A stretch of 64,000 nucleotides of DNA from contig NC_087062.1 in assembly GCF_963678635.1 (NCBI RefSeq), positions 51,802,028 through 51,866,027 of the forward strand. Reading direction: 5' to 3'. Below are positions 8,677 through 17,750 of the stretch, one piece after another. Within the stretch, counting starts at the first letter, position 1. Each line of letters opens with the position of its first letter. The notes below the pieces were generated by a model that ran no database searches, was not told the DNA's origin, and was given only the letters and a program-made list of their open reading frames with translations. Position numbers and translations under genes: made by a program. The DNA comes from Symsagittifera roscoffensis (lineage: Eukaryota; Xenacoelomorpha; Acoela; Convolutidae).

Positions 8677-9571
8677 GACATTGCTGCCGTATGCAATGGG
8701 ACGGAGAACTGTTCTTCCGTTCCATTCTTGCTATTGATGCAAGATTCCTGAGATGGCCACTACCGATGCGTCTGTGTCAAGAACATACATGCCCTTTTCT
8801 GTAGGCATGCCTAGCACTGGCGCTTGGCACAGTTCCCGCTTTATGTTCTCGAAAGCAACCTGTGCCTCATCGTTCCATTCGAACTTTTTCCCCTTGTTGC
8901 GCATCAGCTTCTGCATCGGGTACACCTTGTCCGCTTATCCTTTTATGAATTCCCGGTAGTAATTGGCAAACCCTAGGAAGCTCAGGAGCTGTGTGTCCAT
9001 TTTGGGAGCTTTCCATGTGAACACTGCTTCCACTGCTTCCGGGTCTGGCCTCACACCATGCCTATCCACCATTCTTCCCAGGTACTTTATCGAATCCCTA
9101 AGGATTTCCTATTTCGATGGTTTGCACTTCAATCCTGCTCTTTTCATGCATCCGAAGACCTCATCGCGCCTATCAATGTGGTCTTCCAGGGTCGGTGTCG
9201 CTATGACTACGTCATCCACGTAACACATCACGAGATTCCCGTATTTCTTGGTCACTCGCGTCAAAGCCTGAGCCATCAGTCTTTGAAAAGTGGCCGTTGC
9301 ATTGCACAAGCCGAAGGGCATCCTCTTCTACTGGTACAATCCCAATTCGCACGCGAATCCAGTTTTCTCTCTGTCCTTCTTCCGCAGAGGGACCTGCCAG
9401 AAGGCAGAACCTAAGTCCAATGTGGTGAAGAACTTGGCATCACCAAGCTTAGATAGGCTCTCGTCTATTCGCGGTATCGGGTACGCACTCTTTTATCGTT
9501 ACCGCGTTCAAGTAACGAAAGTCGCAACAAAATCTAAGCTGCCCCCCTTTCTTTTTCGCCATTACTACCCC
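8677..9571 (-). pseudogene. Reverse transcriptase core of element 1, broken
   Basis: Minus-strand reading from 9571 gives recognisable Ty3-like reverse transcriptase: RFCCDFRYLNAVTIK, LGSAFWQVPL, MPFGLCNATATFQRLM, catalytic MCYVDDVVIA, the thumb and connection (FANYYREFIK), and the RNase H start VLDTDAS. It is interrupted by the TGA after SKLPWA at ~9572, a one-base frameshift near 9490, a TAG at ~9322, a TAG at ~9109, a TAA at ~8934 and a TAG at ~8731. The first four of these breaks recur in the left copy at 1-431. The enzyme cannot be made from this copy. Confidence 0.85.
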
Positions 9572-10903
9572 TCAAGCCCATGGCAATTTCGAGGGTTCTA
9601 TCATGTCGTATTCAAGCAACATTTCTATTTCCGCTCGGCGCGCTTCCGATTTGTGTGGCGTCATTCGCCTTGCGCCTTCCCTATGGGGAACGGCGCCCTC
9701 TTCTAGTTCGATTTCGTGTTCGACGAAATTACAGCAACCGATATCCGCCTTGTGTTTTGAAAATACCTCTGCGTTCCGATTTAGGATGTCCCGCAATTTT
9801 TCGAAATCTCCCTCACCTATTTTCCCTTTCAAATGTTCTATCTCTGGCAAAACCGGTTTGTCAGATTCTAGTTCATATGACGAGGGGCGTTCCGGAAAAT
9901 TCGAGCAGCTTGATAAGCCGTCGTCCGTTTCGGATTTCATTGAAAACAATTTATGAATAGATTTTAATGAATTAATCCTCTTTAAAATTTTATCTTCATT
10001 GGCATGATAAGGACAGTCTTTCACACTGTGTTTCTTCAAGTTTTGGGTCTCCTCATAGTCGGTCCTCATCGGTAAAGCGTAACCAAGCTTCTTTCCACGC
10101 TGGATTGAAACCGTGGTGTCCAGTGTGTTCAATAACACACTGACACACAGGCCGTTTCGAGTTACCGAGAAGCTCCGGCCTAAAATCACCGAACTCTGAC
10201 TATTTGGATTCGGTACTAAGCAAACCTGTTTACTATCACTTAACGAATTCAAATTTCTCATTCTAAAAATTGCCACCACAGCTTGTCCTGGCTGTAGTTT
10301 TACCTTTCTATCTGAAAAAATTGGTACCTTTTTTTCGTCTGTTATTATCCTATTAATTGGTCTCTTAACATACTTCCGGTCCGGGTTTCTAATCCGTATC
10401 AGACCGTTGTTCAAGTCAATCATCACGTCAAAATTCCTGACAAAATCTCTGCCCAAGATGAATTGGTCGACGTCGTCCAAATTCTCTACCACCAGGAAGC
10501 TCATCCAAAGATCCCGTCCTCCCATGTGGAGGACCGTTATTGGTGTTCTTCCGACTACGTAAATAGCTCCTCGATTGGCGGCGGCCAGTCGGAGATTCGT
10601 TGGAATTAGATCTTCCCGCGTGAAGCCCATTCTTTCCCAAGTTTTTATCGGCATCACACTCACTACCGCTCCTGTGTCCAGAAGCCCTGTGACTCCGATT
10701 TTTGTTCCGTTGGTGTCGAGCAGATGTGCGGTCACATCTGCTTCATACCCAATGTGTACTGCGTCTTGTTCCATTATGGCGTCATGGCCTATCCTGCGGA
10801 CTTTGAGTTCCTCCTCACCCAAATAGATCTGCCCCATTCGGTCATCATCTGTTGTTACATAAGTCCTGGTGTAGATACTGATTCCATCCACGTTCAGCAT
10901 CAC
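9572..10903 (-). CDS. Retropepsin and Pol N-terminus of element 1
   Basis: The frame has 443 residues. The retroviral-type aspartic protease has its catalytic triad in LLDTGAVVSVMP (DTG at ~76-78) and the second conserved patch ILGRDF at ~149-154; it would work as a dimer to cut the Gag-Pol polyprotein. After it comes a ~200-residue connector of unknown fold and then the approach to reverse transcriptase (HEIELEEGAVPHREGARR). The frame ends in TGA after SKLPWA. It is in the same phase as the nucleocapsid frame upstream, separated by one TAA and nine codons, so Gag and Pol were either joined by stop readthrough or the stop is a later mutation. Confidence 0.85.
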   Translation of the reverse strand: MMLNVDGISIYTRTYVTTDDDRMGQIYLGEEELKVRRIGHDAIMEQDAVHIGYEADVTAHLLDTNGTKIGVTGLLDTGAVVSVMPIKTWERMGFTREDLIPTNLRLAAANRGAIYVVGRTPITVLHMGGRDLWMSFLVVENLDDVDQFILGRDFVRNFDVMIDLNNGLIRIRNPDRKYVKRPINRIITDEKKVPIFSDRKVKLQPGQAVVAIFRMRNLNSLSDSKQVCLVPNPNSQSSVILGRSFSVTRNGLCVSVLLNTLDTTVSIQRGKKLGYALPMRTDYEETQNLKKHSVKDCPYHANEDKILKRINSLKSIHKLFSMKSETDDGLSSCSNFPERPSSYELESDKPVLPEIEHLKGKIGEGDFEKLRDILNRNAEVFSKHKADIGCCNFVEHEIELEEGAVPHREGARRMTPHKSEARRAEIEMLLEYDMIEPSKLPWA

Positions 10904-10927
10904 TTGATACGGCCCATAGACCTCTAG

Positions 10928-12091
10928 TTAGCGTCCATGAAGTTTCTTCATGCGAGGGCCACCCGTTGTTAGTAGTGCTCGCACAGCTCTCGACTCAGTG
11001 CGTGGCTCCAACTGCCTCAGATAATCTGCATATGTGTCCAAATGCATCAAAGTGAACTCGGATGGTTCACTCAGATTCCTGATTACCTGGTGTCCAGCCA
11101 CTGAAATTATCGACTGTATCTTGCTTCCTTGTGGCACCATGCCGAACCTCTGACCGGAGATCACATTAAGTTTCATGCTCAAACTGCTTGGTGCTTTGGT
11201 CTCCTCGACCTCCGTTGCTTCGAAGGTATTCAGTTGTTCCTGAAGTTTCTCATTTTCCAGTTCGAGTTTCACTTTTTGTTCGATCTCTTTCGTCACCAGT
11301 TCCTGCTGCACTCTATTTAGAGCATCCCTTGCGGCTACCCTATAATCAATCTTGAAGTCATCGGCCGCAGTCACTGGTTCTGGTTCACATGTCTCTTCAG
11401 TTACCGCTTGCATTTTCTTCGTCGCCAGCTCTTGCGGTTTGTCTTTTCTGCGCGCCTCTGCTTCACTCAACAGGCGAGCCTTGCTGGCTTTCACTCCTGA
11501 TAAAGCTTCCTCATGCCTTGGATGCTTGATGTCTGCCACTGCATCCCAGAATTGTGGACAATCTGATTTAAAATGACCTTCCAAGTTGCAAAAGAAACAC
11601 CTCGGGCCGAATTTCGCAATTACTCCTCTCATGAAATCCTCATGGTCAACTTCTGACGCATCTTCGTCCTCGAGGCTAAAGCCTATTGCTTTCATGCCTT
11701 GTTTGTAAGTTGGGCATGCTGACACATGATGGTCAGTTGAACTGCAATTGGCACAAGAGCGTCTCTTGTACATATCATCCCTCGGTTTGTACCAGTTGTT
11801 CCCTTGGTTTGCTGGTCGGTTGTTAAAATTGCCATAATTGTTCTTGTAGTATCCAGATCTCGAAAGAGGTTTCAACAAAAGATACTCTTTTGACTTGAGC
11901 CTTAACTCCTCTGGTGTTGGCGCATTGGTTGATAGTGGTGTGTAATGCGTTGCTAGCATTGTTCGAAGTTCATCATTCTTCACACCATCGATGAATTTTG
12001 AGGCTACTGCCAGGTTCATTCTATGGTTTGACTCATCCGGTTGGCTGCGTCTTCTCAGCATTTCCAAGTCGTCGAGAAACTTATCTATCAT
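10928..12091 (-). CDS. Gag nucleocapsid region with two CCHC knuckles
   Basis: The frame has 387 residues. Its start belongs to the capsid-like region (FLDDLEMLRRRSQPDE). Then come two zinc knuckles, CANCSSTDHHVSAC at ~113-126 and CFFCNLEGHFKSDC at ~165-178, both C-X2-C-X4-H-X4-C, which bind the element's RNA. A predicted coiled coil covers ~255-300. The last ~90 residues (VISGQRFGM onwards) are conserved in element 2. The upstream Gag is in another frame; the break lies between about 12091 and 12260 and includes a stop just before FLDDLE. Confidence 0.85.
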   Translation of the reverse strand: MIDKFLDDLEMLRRRSQPDESNHRMNLAVASKFIDGVKNDELRTMLATHYTPLSTNAPTPEELRLKSKEYLLLKPLSRSGYYKNNYGNFNNRPANQGNNWYKPRDDMYKRRSCANCSSTDHHVSACPTYKQGMKAIGFSLEDEDASEVDHEDFMRGVIAKFGPRCFFCNLEGHFKSDCPQFWDAVADIKHPRHEEALSGVKASKARLLSEAEARRKDKPQELATKKMQAVTEETCEPEPVTAADDFKIDYRVAARDALNRVQQELVTKEIEQKVKLELENEKLQEQLNTFEATEVEETKAPSSLSMKLNVISGQRFGMVPQGSKIQSIISVAGHQVIRNLSEPSEFTLMHLDTYADYLRQLEPRTESRAVRALLTTGGPRMKKLHGR

Positions 12092-12197
12092 TTCATCTTC
12101 TCGTTACCTCCGTTTCTCGAAGCGCATCATCGCTTGGTGTCCCTGCACCCCTGATCCAAAACGGTTCAACAAGATTTCGAAGATTTTCTCGGCTGTG

Positions 12198-14153
12198 TCA
12201 CGCTGATATTGCTTCTTTGCCATGACACAGTTCAGGGCTGTCCCTTCCAGCACTGGTAAGCGCACTGCATTCCTGTCTCTCCGACAAGTCCTCTGCCTCG
12301 AAATGCAGTTTCATTACCTCTATCCAGGTATCAATACAGCCATCAGATTCATCTTTATAGCATCTTGGTTTCTTAAAGACTCTTCTGGACTTCTCACTGC
12401 GTTCATTGGTTCTGGATAACCTTGTAAGGAATGTCTCCAAGGACCTGTTTAGGGGTTCAAAGGCTGTGGCCATTGCCGTAGCATCCCTTGAGTGTCCCGC
12501 CTGAGTATCCTCACACCTTGTCAAAGGCTCTGTATGCGGTGCATCCCTGCAATCCGAATCGCCGTGAGTGTTTCCCGCCTGGCCCACATGACTCCTCCCC
12601 GGGCTTGCATGCCCTCTGTTACCGGAATCACTTCTCCCAGTCGAATGTGTGCCTTGCGTCGGTCGTTCGTTAGAGGTCTGTCTGTTCCCCGATGAACTTG
12701 CTCTACTGTTCGGGCCCCATGTTCTATTATCCCTTGTGGCATAGCCTGATGAACTGCCCCTGCCTCTAGTGGATCCATATGTCCTCCTCCTTTGATGGTC
12801 ATTGAAGTTCACCTTCGGCTCCCTGCTGGGACCTCCCGAGTTCGGTTCCCCTTCTTTTGGTCCACATTTGCTGCGTAGTAGCCCGTCCAATCTATCCATG
12901 ATAGCCTGAGTTCGCCTCTCCATCATCGCGTCTATCTTTGTGTCAAGAGTCCCAAGAGACTGCTCTTGCTGAATTCTTAACTTCTCCATATCGTCTCTTA
13001 AGCGTGACTCTCGCTGTTCCGCTTCTCTTGTCATTCGCGACAAGTTCTTCGCCATATGCTCGTCCGTTCTTTCTTTCAAGCGTTTCTCGCCCCTGCCAAC
13101 TTCTTGTCTATTGCGGTTTATTTCTTCCCGCAGACTTTCTCTTTCAATGAGAACTGCCCTTTCCAGTTCACTCATTCTTATGGACATCTGTTCATTTTGT
13201 TCTCCTAAACTGTCCACTATGCTGTTTAAGGCTTCTTCTAGTGCTGCCCCGTTATCCACGAGTGGCGTCACTAGTGGCGGTGTAACCCTGTCGGTCCCAG
13301 GTAGCTTCGTGCTGGTCGAGATCCGGGCCTTGAGTCTCTGTCTCGACGTCTTTTCATTATCTACTTCAGGATCCGCCAATGCGTTGCCTAGCCCTCTGTT
13401 TCTACTCTCTCCAGTTTGCGGCTCTGAATTTGTCATAATCGCGAAGCCTCTCGACTGGGCCGGTGTGTTTGCCTCTTTGCTTATCGTTCTCACCACACCA
13501 AATTTGTCCATGGTTCCAGTCTCTCTTCCGACATATGCCTCATTCTCCTGGGTCGAACTATTGAGGCTGACTTGAGACCCAAAGTCCACTTGCTCTTCTT
13601 CGTCCTCTTCCTCCTGGGATTCACCTTCATTTCCTGCGCCTCCTCCCATGGTGAATGAAAAGATGTTCCCTAAGGTGTTCCTCATTCTTTCTGAGAACGA
13701 TGATGACGTTGTTTGTTTCTCAGTTCCACCTGCCATCATAGCGTTGTCTGTTGGAGATCTTCTAGTTGTCGCTATTTCAGTTGAGATGTCGGACAGTTCC
13801 GACATCTCCTCTCGATCCAATGTCCCGGTGGAAGTGGCAAAATCATGGCCTTGTTCTACCGGAGTAGATTCACTCGCCAGCCTTCTGCCTCTCCCTTCCA
13901 GTCCATGTACTTCCTGGTTGTCGTTCATGGCTTGGTCTGTATTGACCTCCACTACCAACAGTTCTTTTCGCTCTTCTGAGGTCTTCTGACTCCTTGTTTC
14001 AACCATTTTGCCTGAAACCGTCTCCCCTTTGTCGGTCCGGGCTCGTTTGATCCAATCCACAAGAGGATCGGTCATCGTTTTTCTTTGCTTTTCAGGTATG
14101 AATTTCCTAGAGCTATTACCTCGTTTCGGTATCCTTGACTTTTCTAGACTCAT
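12198..14153 (-). CDS. Gag N-terminus with long coiled coil (element 1)
   Basis: The frame has 651 residues from an ATG at 14153. The first ~30 residues are basic (SRIPKRGNSSRKF) and match the start of element 2 Gag. Residues ~30-300 are acidic and Ser/Thr-rich. A long coiled coil spans ~305-427 (charged heptads ending MMERRTQAIMDRL). An Arg/Gly/Ser-rich linker covers ~430-560, and the capsid-like domain starts at ~565 (FEPLNRSLETFLTRL). It leaves frame after ~625; the capsid continues in the frame of 10928-12091. The protein should build the particle. The N-terminal extension before the capsid is unusually long for Ty3/gypsy Gag. The start is supported by the match to element 2. Confidence 0.75.
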   Translation of the reverse strand: MSLEKSRIPKRGNSSRKFIPEKQRKTMTDPLVDWIKRARTDKGETVSGKMVETRSQKTSEERKELLVVEVNTDQAMNDNQEVHGLEGRGRRLASESTPVEQGHDFATSTGTLDREEMSELSDISTEIATTRRSPTDNAMMAGGTEKQTTSSSFSERMRNTLGNIFSFTMGGGAGNEGESQEEEDEEEQVDFGSQVSLNSSTQENEAYVGRETGTMDKFGVVRTISKEANTPAQSRGFAIMTNSEPQTGESRNRGLGNALADPEVDNEKTSRQRLKARISTSTKLPGTDRVTPPLVTPLVDNGAALEEALNSIVDSLGEQNEQMSIRMSELERAVLIERESLREEINRNRQEVGRGEKRLKERTDEHMAKNLSRMTREAEQRESRLRDDMEKLRIQQEQSLGTLDTKIDAMMERRTQAIMDRLDGLLRSKCGPKEGEPNSGGPSREPKVNFNDHQRRRTYGSTRGRGSSSGYATRDNRTWGPNSRASSSGNRQTSNERPTQGTHSTGRSDSGNRGHASPGRSHVGQAGNTHGDSDCRDAPHTEPLTRCEDTQAGHSRDATAMATAFEPLNRSLETFLTRLSRTNERSEKSRRVFKKPRCYKDESDGCIDTWIEVMKLHFEAEDLSERQECSALTSAGRDSPELCHGKEAISA

Positions 14154-14476
14154 TCTCTATTTGTCACTTCTTAATGCCTATACACTTAATTCGATTGCTA
14201 GTGATCTTATAGTTTGACTATAAATAATAGTGACACAACACAATAAATTTCACAAGATTCTATTAAATAGTGACCATGAATCCCTGTATGTTATCAGAGT
14301 ACAGTTCGTATAAAATTTATTCACACTAACCGATTATCGGTCGTAAGATTTGAGAACTAGCACAATATGATGTTATCAGTCAATTTAATAGATAGTGTAC
14401 TCACTACCCAATCAAGCACAGTTTATGTTGATTTAAAATCAAGAACAAAAAATCTATATATTTGTAATTTTCTTAA

Positions 14477-14565
14477 GTGGGCGTCTATTGCACCCACCGA
14501 GTACTGTGTTACCTATCTGCCTTCGGACTGCCCGAGCTAGACCTAGTAAAATCCTCAGGGCAGTC
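14477..14565 (-). ncRNA. Two-hairpin RNA module in element 1 leader
   Basis: Two adjacent inverted repeats lie ~320-410 nt upstream of the Gag ATG. Hairpin I pairs GTGGG (14477-14481) with CCCAC (14493-14497). Hairpin II pairs GACTGCCC (14526-14533) with GGGCAGTC (14558-14565), extended by GAG/CTC around a bulged A. The same pair of hairpins with the same spacing occurs twice in element 2, with compensatory changes in the stems (see 37581-37673). Possible roles are packaging signal, translation element or transcription-end signal; none can be chosen from sequence. Confidence 0.6.
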
Positions 14566-14799
14566 ACTTTTCACAAAAACCTATTGGGTTTCAATCCACA
14601 CCAATGAATTACGCTCTTTTAGTTTAGACTTAGTGTCGCGAATATCCGAGTTCGGACCTGTTCTGTTTTGGTCTCGTTCTTATTGAAAGGCAAGTTACCA
14701 GTGCAGTCACTGATTCCTAGCCTGTCTGCTAATAACCTAATACCTCTCACTTTAGTCTTTCTTCCGTCTACCTAAGTCCTTTAATAAAATAAAACCCCT

Positions 14800-16390
14800 C
14801 CGGATTGGCACAAATAGGACCCTTCCAGACTAACAAAATCTAGACCCCTCCGGATTTGGACCCCTCCGAATTAGCAACTATAAGACCCCTCCGGATTCGG
14901 ACCCATCCTAATTTGGAAAAAAAAATTTGACCCTTCCGGATTGGGAGCCCTCCGGTTTTGTAAAAGTAGCTTTTCGGAGATTTCCTTCTTTCAACCTATA
15001 CCCCTCCGGATACGTTCTCCGATGCAATTTTGCTTTTTCAATTAACTAGGAAGGGTATGTACTACTTTCCTAGACCCTTCCGGATTGAAATTAAGCCTCT
15101 TATTTGACATTTCACACTAACGGTAAAGGGTCTTATCGCTCGCCTAACTTCGGCTCGAATAAGGTTTTTCTGTGCCTTTAGCCTTCCTTTTTCGTCTAGA
15201 ACGGCCTAAAGTTACTTTATTCAACCGCTATTACCTTTTGGTAGGGGTATAAGGGCTTTTCTAAAAGAAATTTATAAAACGTGAAGGGTCTACCCTCCCA
15301 AATTGGTGAACTTGCTAAAAACAATCTCAAAAAAATTTCACGCTTACTTTTCCGAAAAACCTATCAGTAAGCTCAACTAATTTTTGATCTATTGATACTA
15401 AGATCAACTGGATATGCCCAGTAGTTCCAAAGTTATTGACAAAAACGTCTTTTTTCTAAAGTCAAGAAATTTCTCTCTTATAGGTTCCGCCTGACTTTTT
15501 CCGCAAATCTGGTCCTTTCGACCTAAAAATTATTGATCCGAGCTCAGAAGGCCCATACTCTTCTAGTTCAATGCAAAAGACCCGATCTAAAACGCTTAAG
15601 TTGAAAAAATTTGCGAAAAACTATGCTACCTGTACCCCTCCGGATTGATGAATCCACCAAATCAAACACGTTAAGTTCGATTTCTCTGCAACCCGGAAGG
15701 CTTTCGGGTAGCGGGTTTTAAAACTTGTAGATTCACTAGTGGAAGTTGTCCGAATAACTATTTTTACTGTTCTAACTCAAAATTTTCAAAAAAATTGTCT
15801 GAATTTATAGTGTTTCGTTTTCTCAAGAATCACGAAATTTCGGTTTTCGTTACCAAAATAATTCCAACCACTTTCGAACTAAACTTAACCGGTTCTATCT
15901 ATTATGGTAGTGCAGTTACGATGTAACACACTAACTTAGCGCTTTTTTCCGTTTCAAAAAATTTCGATATCTCAAAAATCGCGACTTGTGGGGGGATCAA
16001 AATATCGCTATTTTGACCCTAAAAACCGGTCTGCTTTCTGTGTTTTTCACTGAAAAACGGTATAAGAGTATTAATATAGGCTATACTAGTAATAATATTA
16101 GTAATAGTATACCCCTCCGGGTTTGTTTAATATCCGAATTAAGGTGCTTAACTCGGATATTCGCAGTTCGGTGAAGGGTCACTACAGTGCAGCACTGTCG
16201 AGCCCCCCACAGAATACTATCTTACTTTTTGTACCAAAAGGGATACAAAACTTGTTAACGATACCCAACAGTCGATTGTTGTTGTCGTTGAGCCCCTTCT
16301 TGTTGCTCCTTGTACTGCTTGCCGGATCAGTCTTCTCCCAAGACCCTTCCGAATTGAGCGCAAATCAGCTGACCCTTCCGGATTGAGCGC
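14800..16390. repeat. Dispersed CCCCTCCGGATT motif array (element 1)
   Basis: At least thirteen near-copies of ACCC(C/T)TCCGGATT lie on the plus strand, densest at 14800-15080 (about ten), then at ~15630, ~16110, ~16345 and ~16375, with an outlier at ~17365. Spacing is irregular, so this is not a simple tandem repeat. A related inverse-complement family sits in the leader of element 2. The motif contains the palindrome TCCGGA and could be a set of protein-binding sites. Confidence 0.6.
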
Positions 16391-17463
16391 AATTTATCAT
16401 TAACGTGCTTAAACGCTCAAATAACCCTACAGTACAAGCCTCACAAACGGGCTACAAAACTGATCGTAACAATCCTGACTGATATAAATGCCTGCATTAA
16501 CAATATATCTATCAACAACAAACGGGGGGGTCGGATCACATCTTCTCTGGGGGGATAATTTCTACTGATTTTTTTTAACTTTTTTACTGTTTTTTGTTTT
16601 TTCGGTTATTTTTTATGTTTTTTGTTTTTCTTGGGTACTATACTACTTTTTTTTTTATTTATATATATGTTCAAGTGTTCGTGGTTCGTGAATTTTCGGT
16701 CTTAACTAGGTTAAAAAGCTATTCACGGTAATCCGGAAGGCTTCCGCGTTCCGAACTACCCTTCCGCCCCGGCGGTTTAGGCCTATTAAGGGCGTTAATG
16801 TGAGCATCCGCTCGGCGCGGAGTGCTCGTTAACGGTTCTGCCGGTCATGATGTTAAAAAAGAATAACACCCAGGAGCGCCATAAAACATGTATGTAACAT
16901 TCGCCCGGAAGATACATATCGACGGAAAATAAAACTAAGTCCTAAGACGACTGGCTAACTTCTAAACAGAGCTTTATATGCTTTTCACCGTCTCTACCAA
17001 GCCAGTACTTTCGGTGGTCTTTTCTAACATCGGGTCGACAAAAAACGTTACTGATTTCGGCTTCGGTCAAAACATTCAAATTAACTTAATTACATGCAGA
17101 AATAGTGAGCTCATGGCTGGGTCTCAGTATCCCCAGACCACGAGGTCACTCCTAAAAACAGGGCTACTACTATTTATTGAATTATTATTGTTTTTGCTCA
17201 GTAGATAAAATCATCATTTCCATCGAAGATGGATCAACCCTTTCCCCCAACTCCTAGCTTCTCATCCTTATCAAAATGAATCCAGTTGTTAATTAAATTC
17301 AAATCAGGACATGACAGGAAGCTAAAAGTTTATGTAAACGGATAAAAGTTTCAGTCCCGAAACCCCTCCGGATTCTTGAATCCACTGGATCAAGCACGTT
17401 AAACTTGACTTCTCCGTAACCCGGAAGGCTGTCTTCCACCCTTCACCGTTGTTCGCAACGGCC

Positions 17464-17495
17464 TTGCAACTATTGTAGCGACACAATAGTTGCAA
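17464..17495. repeat. Perfect 13-bp inverted repeat
   Basis: TTGCAACTATTGT (17464-17476) and its exact complement (17483-17495) flank a 6-base loop. It lies near the outer end of the element 1 LTR-like region. It could be a terminator-like or regulatory hairpin; nothing equivalent was seen in element 2. Confidence 0.7.
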
Positions 17496-17750
17496 CTCGG
17501 AGCGTTCTCGGTCAACTTCGTGATTCGTTGTCGTTTCTTAACCACAATTTCCGTTCTTCTCGCAATCGCTACTAATGTTGTTTTGTTGCTTTTCAGCTTT
17601 TCTGCCAAAATGGCCGTTTCTGACGTTTCTCAGAAATGTTACGTCATCACTTCGAAAATTTAAAATTTCAAAATACTAGAAAATCTTGACCTTCACCGTT
17701 CTTTTAATCATCCGAATAACGTCGTTAATCCTTCAAAATCACTAACTCGG

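Larger units (their letters stand above)
9141..13578 (-). repeat. Right copy of 4,438-bp perfect direct repeat
   Basis: This is the partner of 1-4438. The sequence between the copies (4439-9140) holds the 3' half of the element, so unit length is 9,140 bp. At 13579 this copy continues into the true Gag N-terminus, whereas the left copy is cut there. Confidence 0.95.
4439..17750 (-). mobile_element. Element 1: Ty3/gypsy-like LTR retrotransposon with macrodomain
   Basis: Minus strand, read from about 17750 down to 4439: 5' leader or LTR-like region, Gag (12198-14153), nucleocapsid (10928-12091), protease (9572-10903), reverse transcriptase, RNase H, integrase (5986-7554), GPY/F module with acidic tail (5120-6058) and macrodomain (4550-5119). 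Integrase after RNase H and a GPY/F-type module are the Ty3/gypsy arrangement. I see no envelope-like protein. No second LTR is visible, because the 3' end runs into the tandem-duplication junction at 4438/4439. The outer 5' limit is approximate, set by the last block shared with element 2. Multiple stops and frameshifts make it non-autonomous. Confidence 0.8.
14154..17750 (-). mobile_element. 5' leader / LTR-like non-coding region of element 1
   Basis: About 3.6 kb without a credible gene. Several short blocks match the corresponding region of element 2 (37140-39330): a CACAAGAT block (~14250 vs ~37325), the two-hairpin module (14477-14565), a CTTATAGGTTC...TTTTTCCGCAA block (~15480 vs ~38765), and an outer block with TTCTCAGAAATGTT (~17580-17640 vs ~39205-39260). 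This shared order indicates homologous leader and LTR sequence. No LTR end, TG/CA boundary or primer-binding site could be fixed, since the matching 3' LTR is missing. Confidence 0.55.

Noticed and set aside
14270..14280. Primer-binding site next to an LTR end (GTGACCATG)
   Set aside because: A CCA/TG step occurs at this place but is not matched in element 2, and the flanking bases do not identify a tRNA. Chance is likely.
4439..17750. LTR pair flanking element 1
   Set aside because: I compared 4439-4549 with 14154-18250 and found no shared terminal sequence. The 3' LTR appears lost at the duplication junction.
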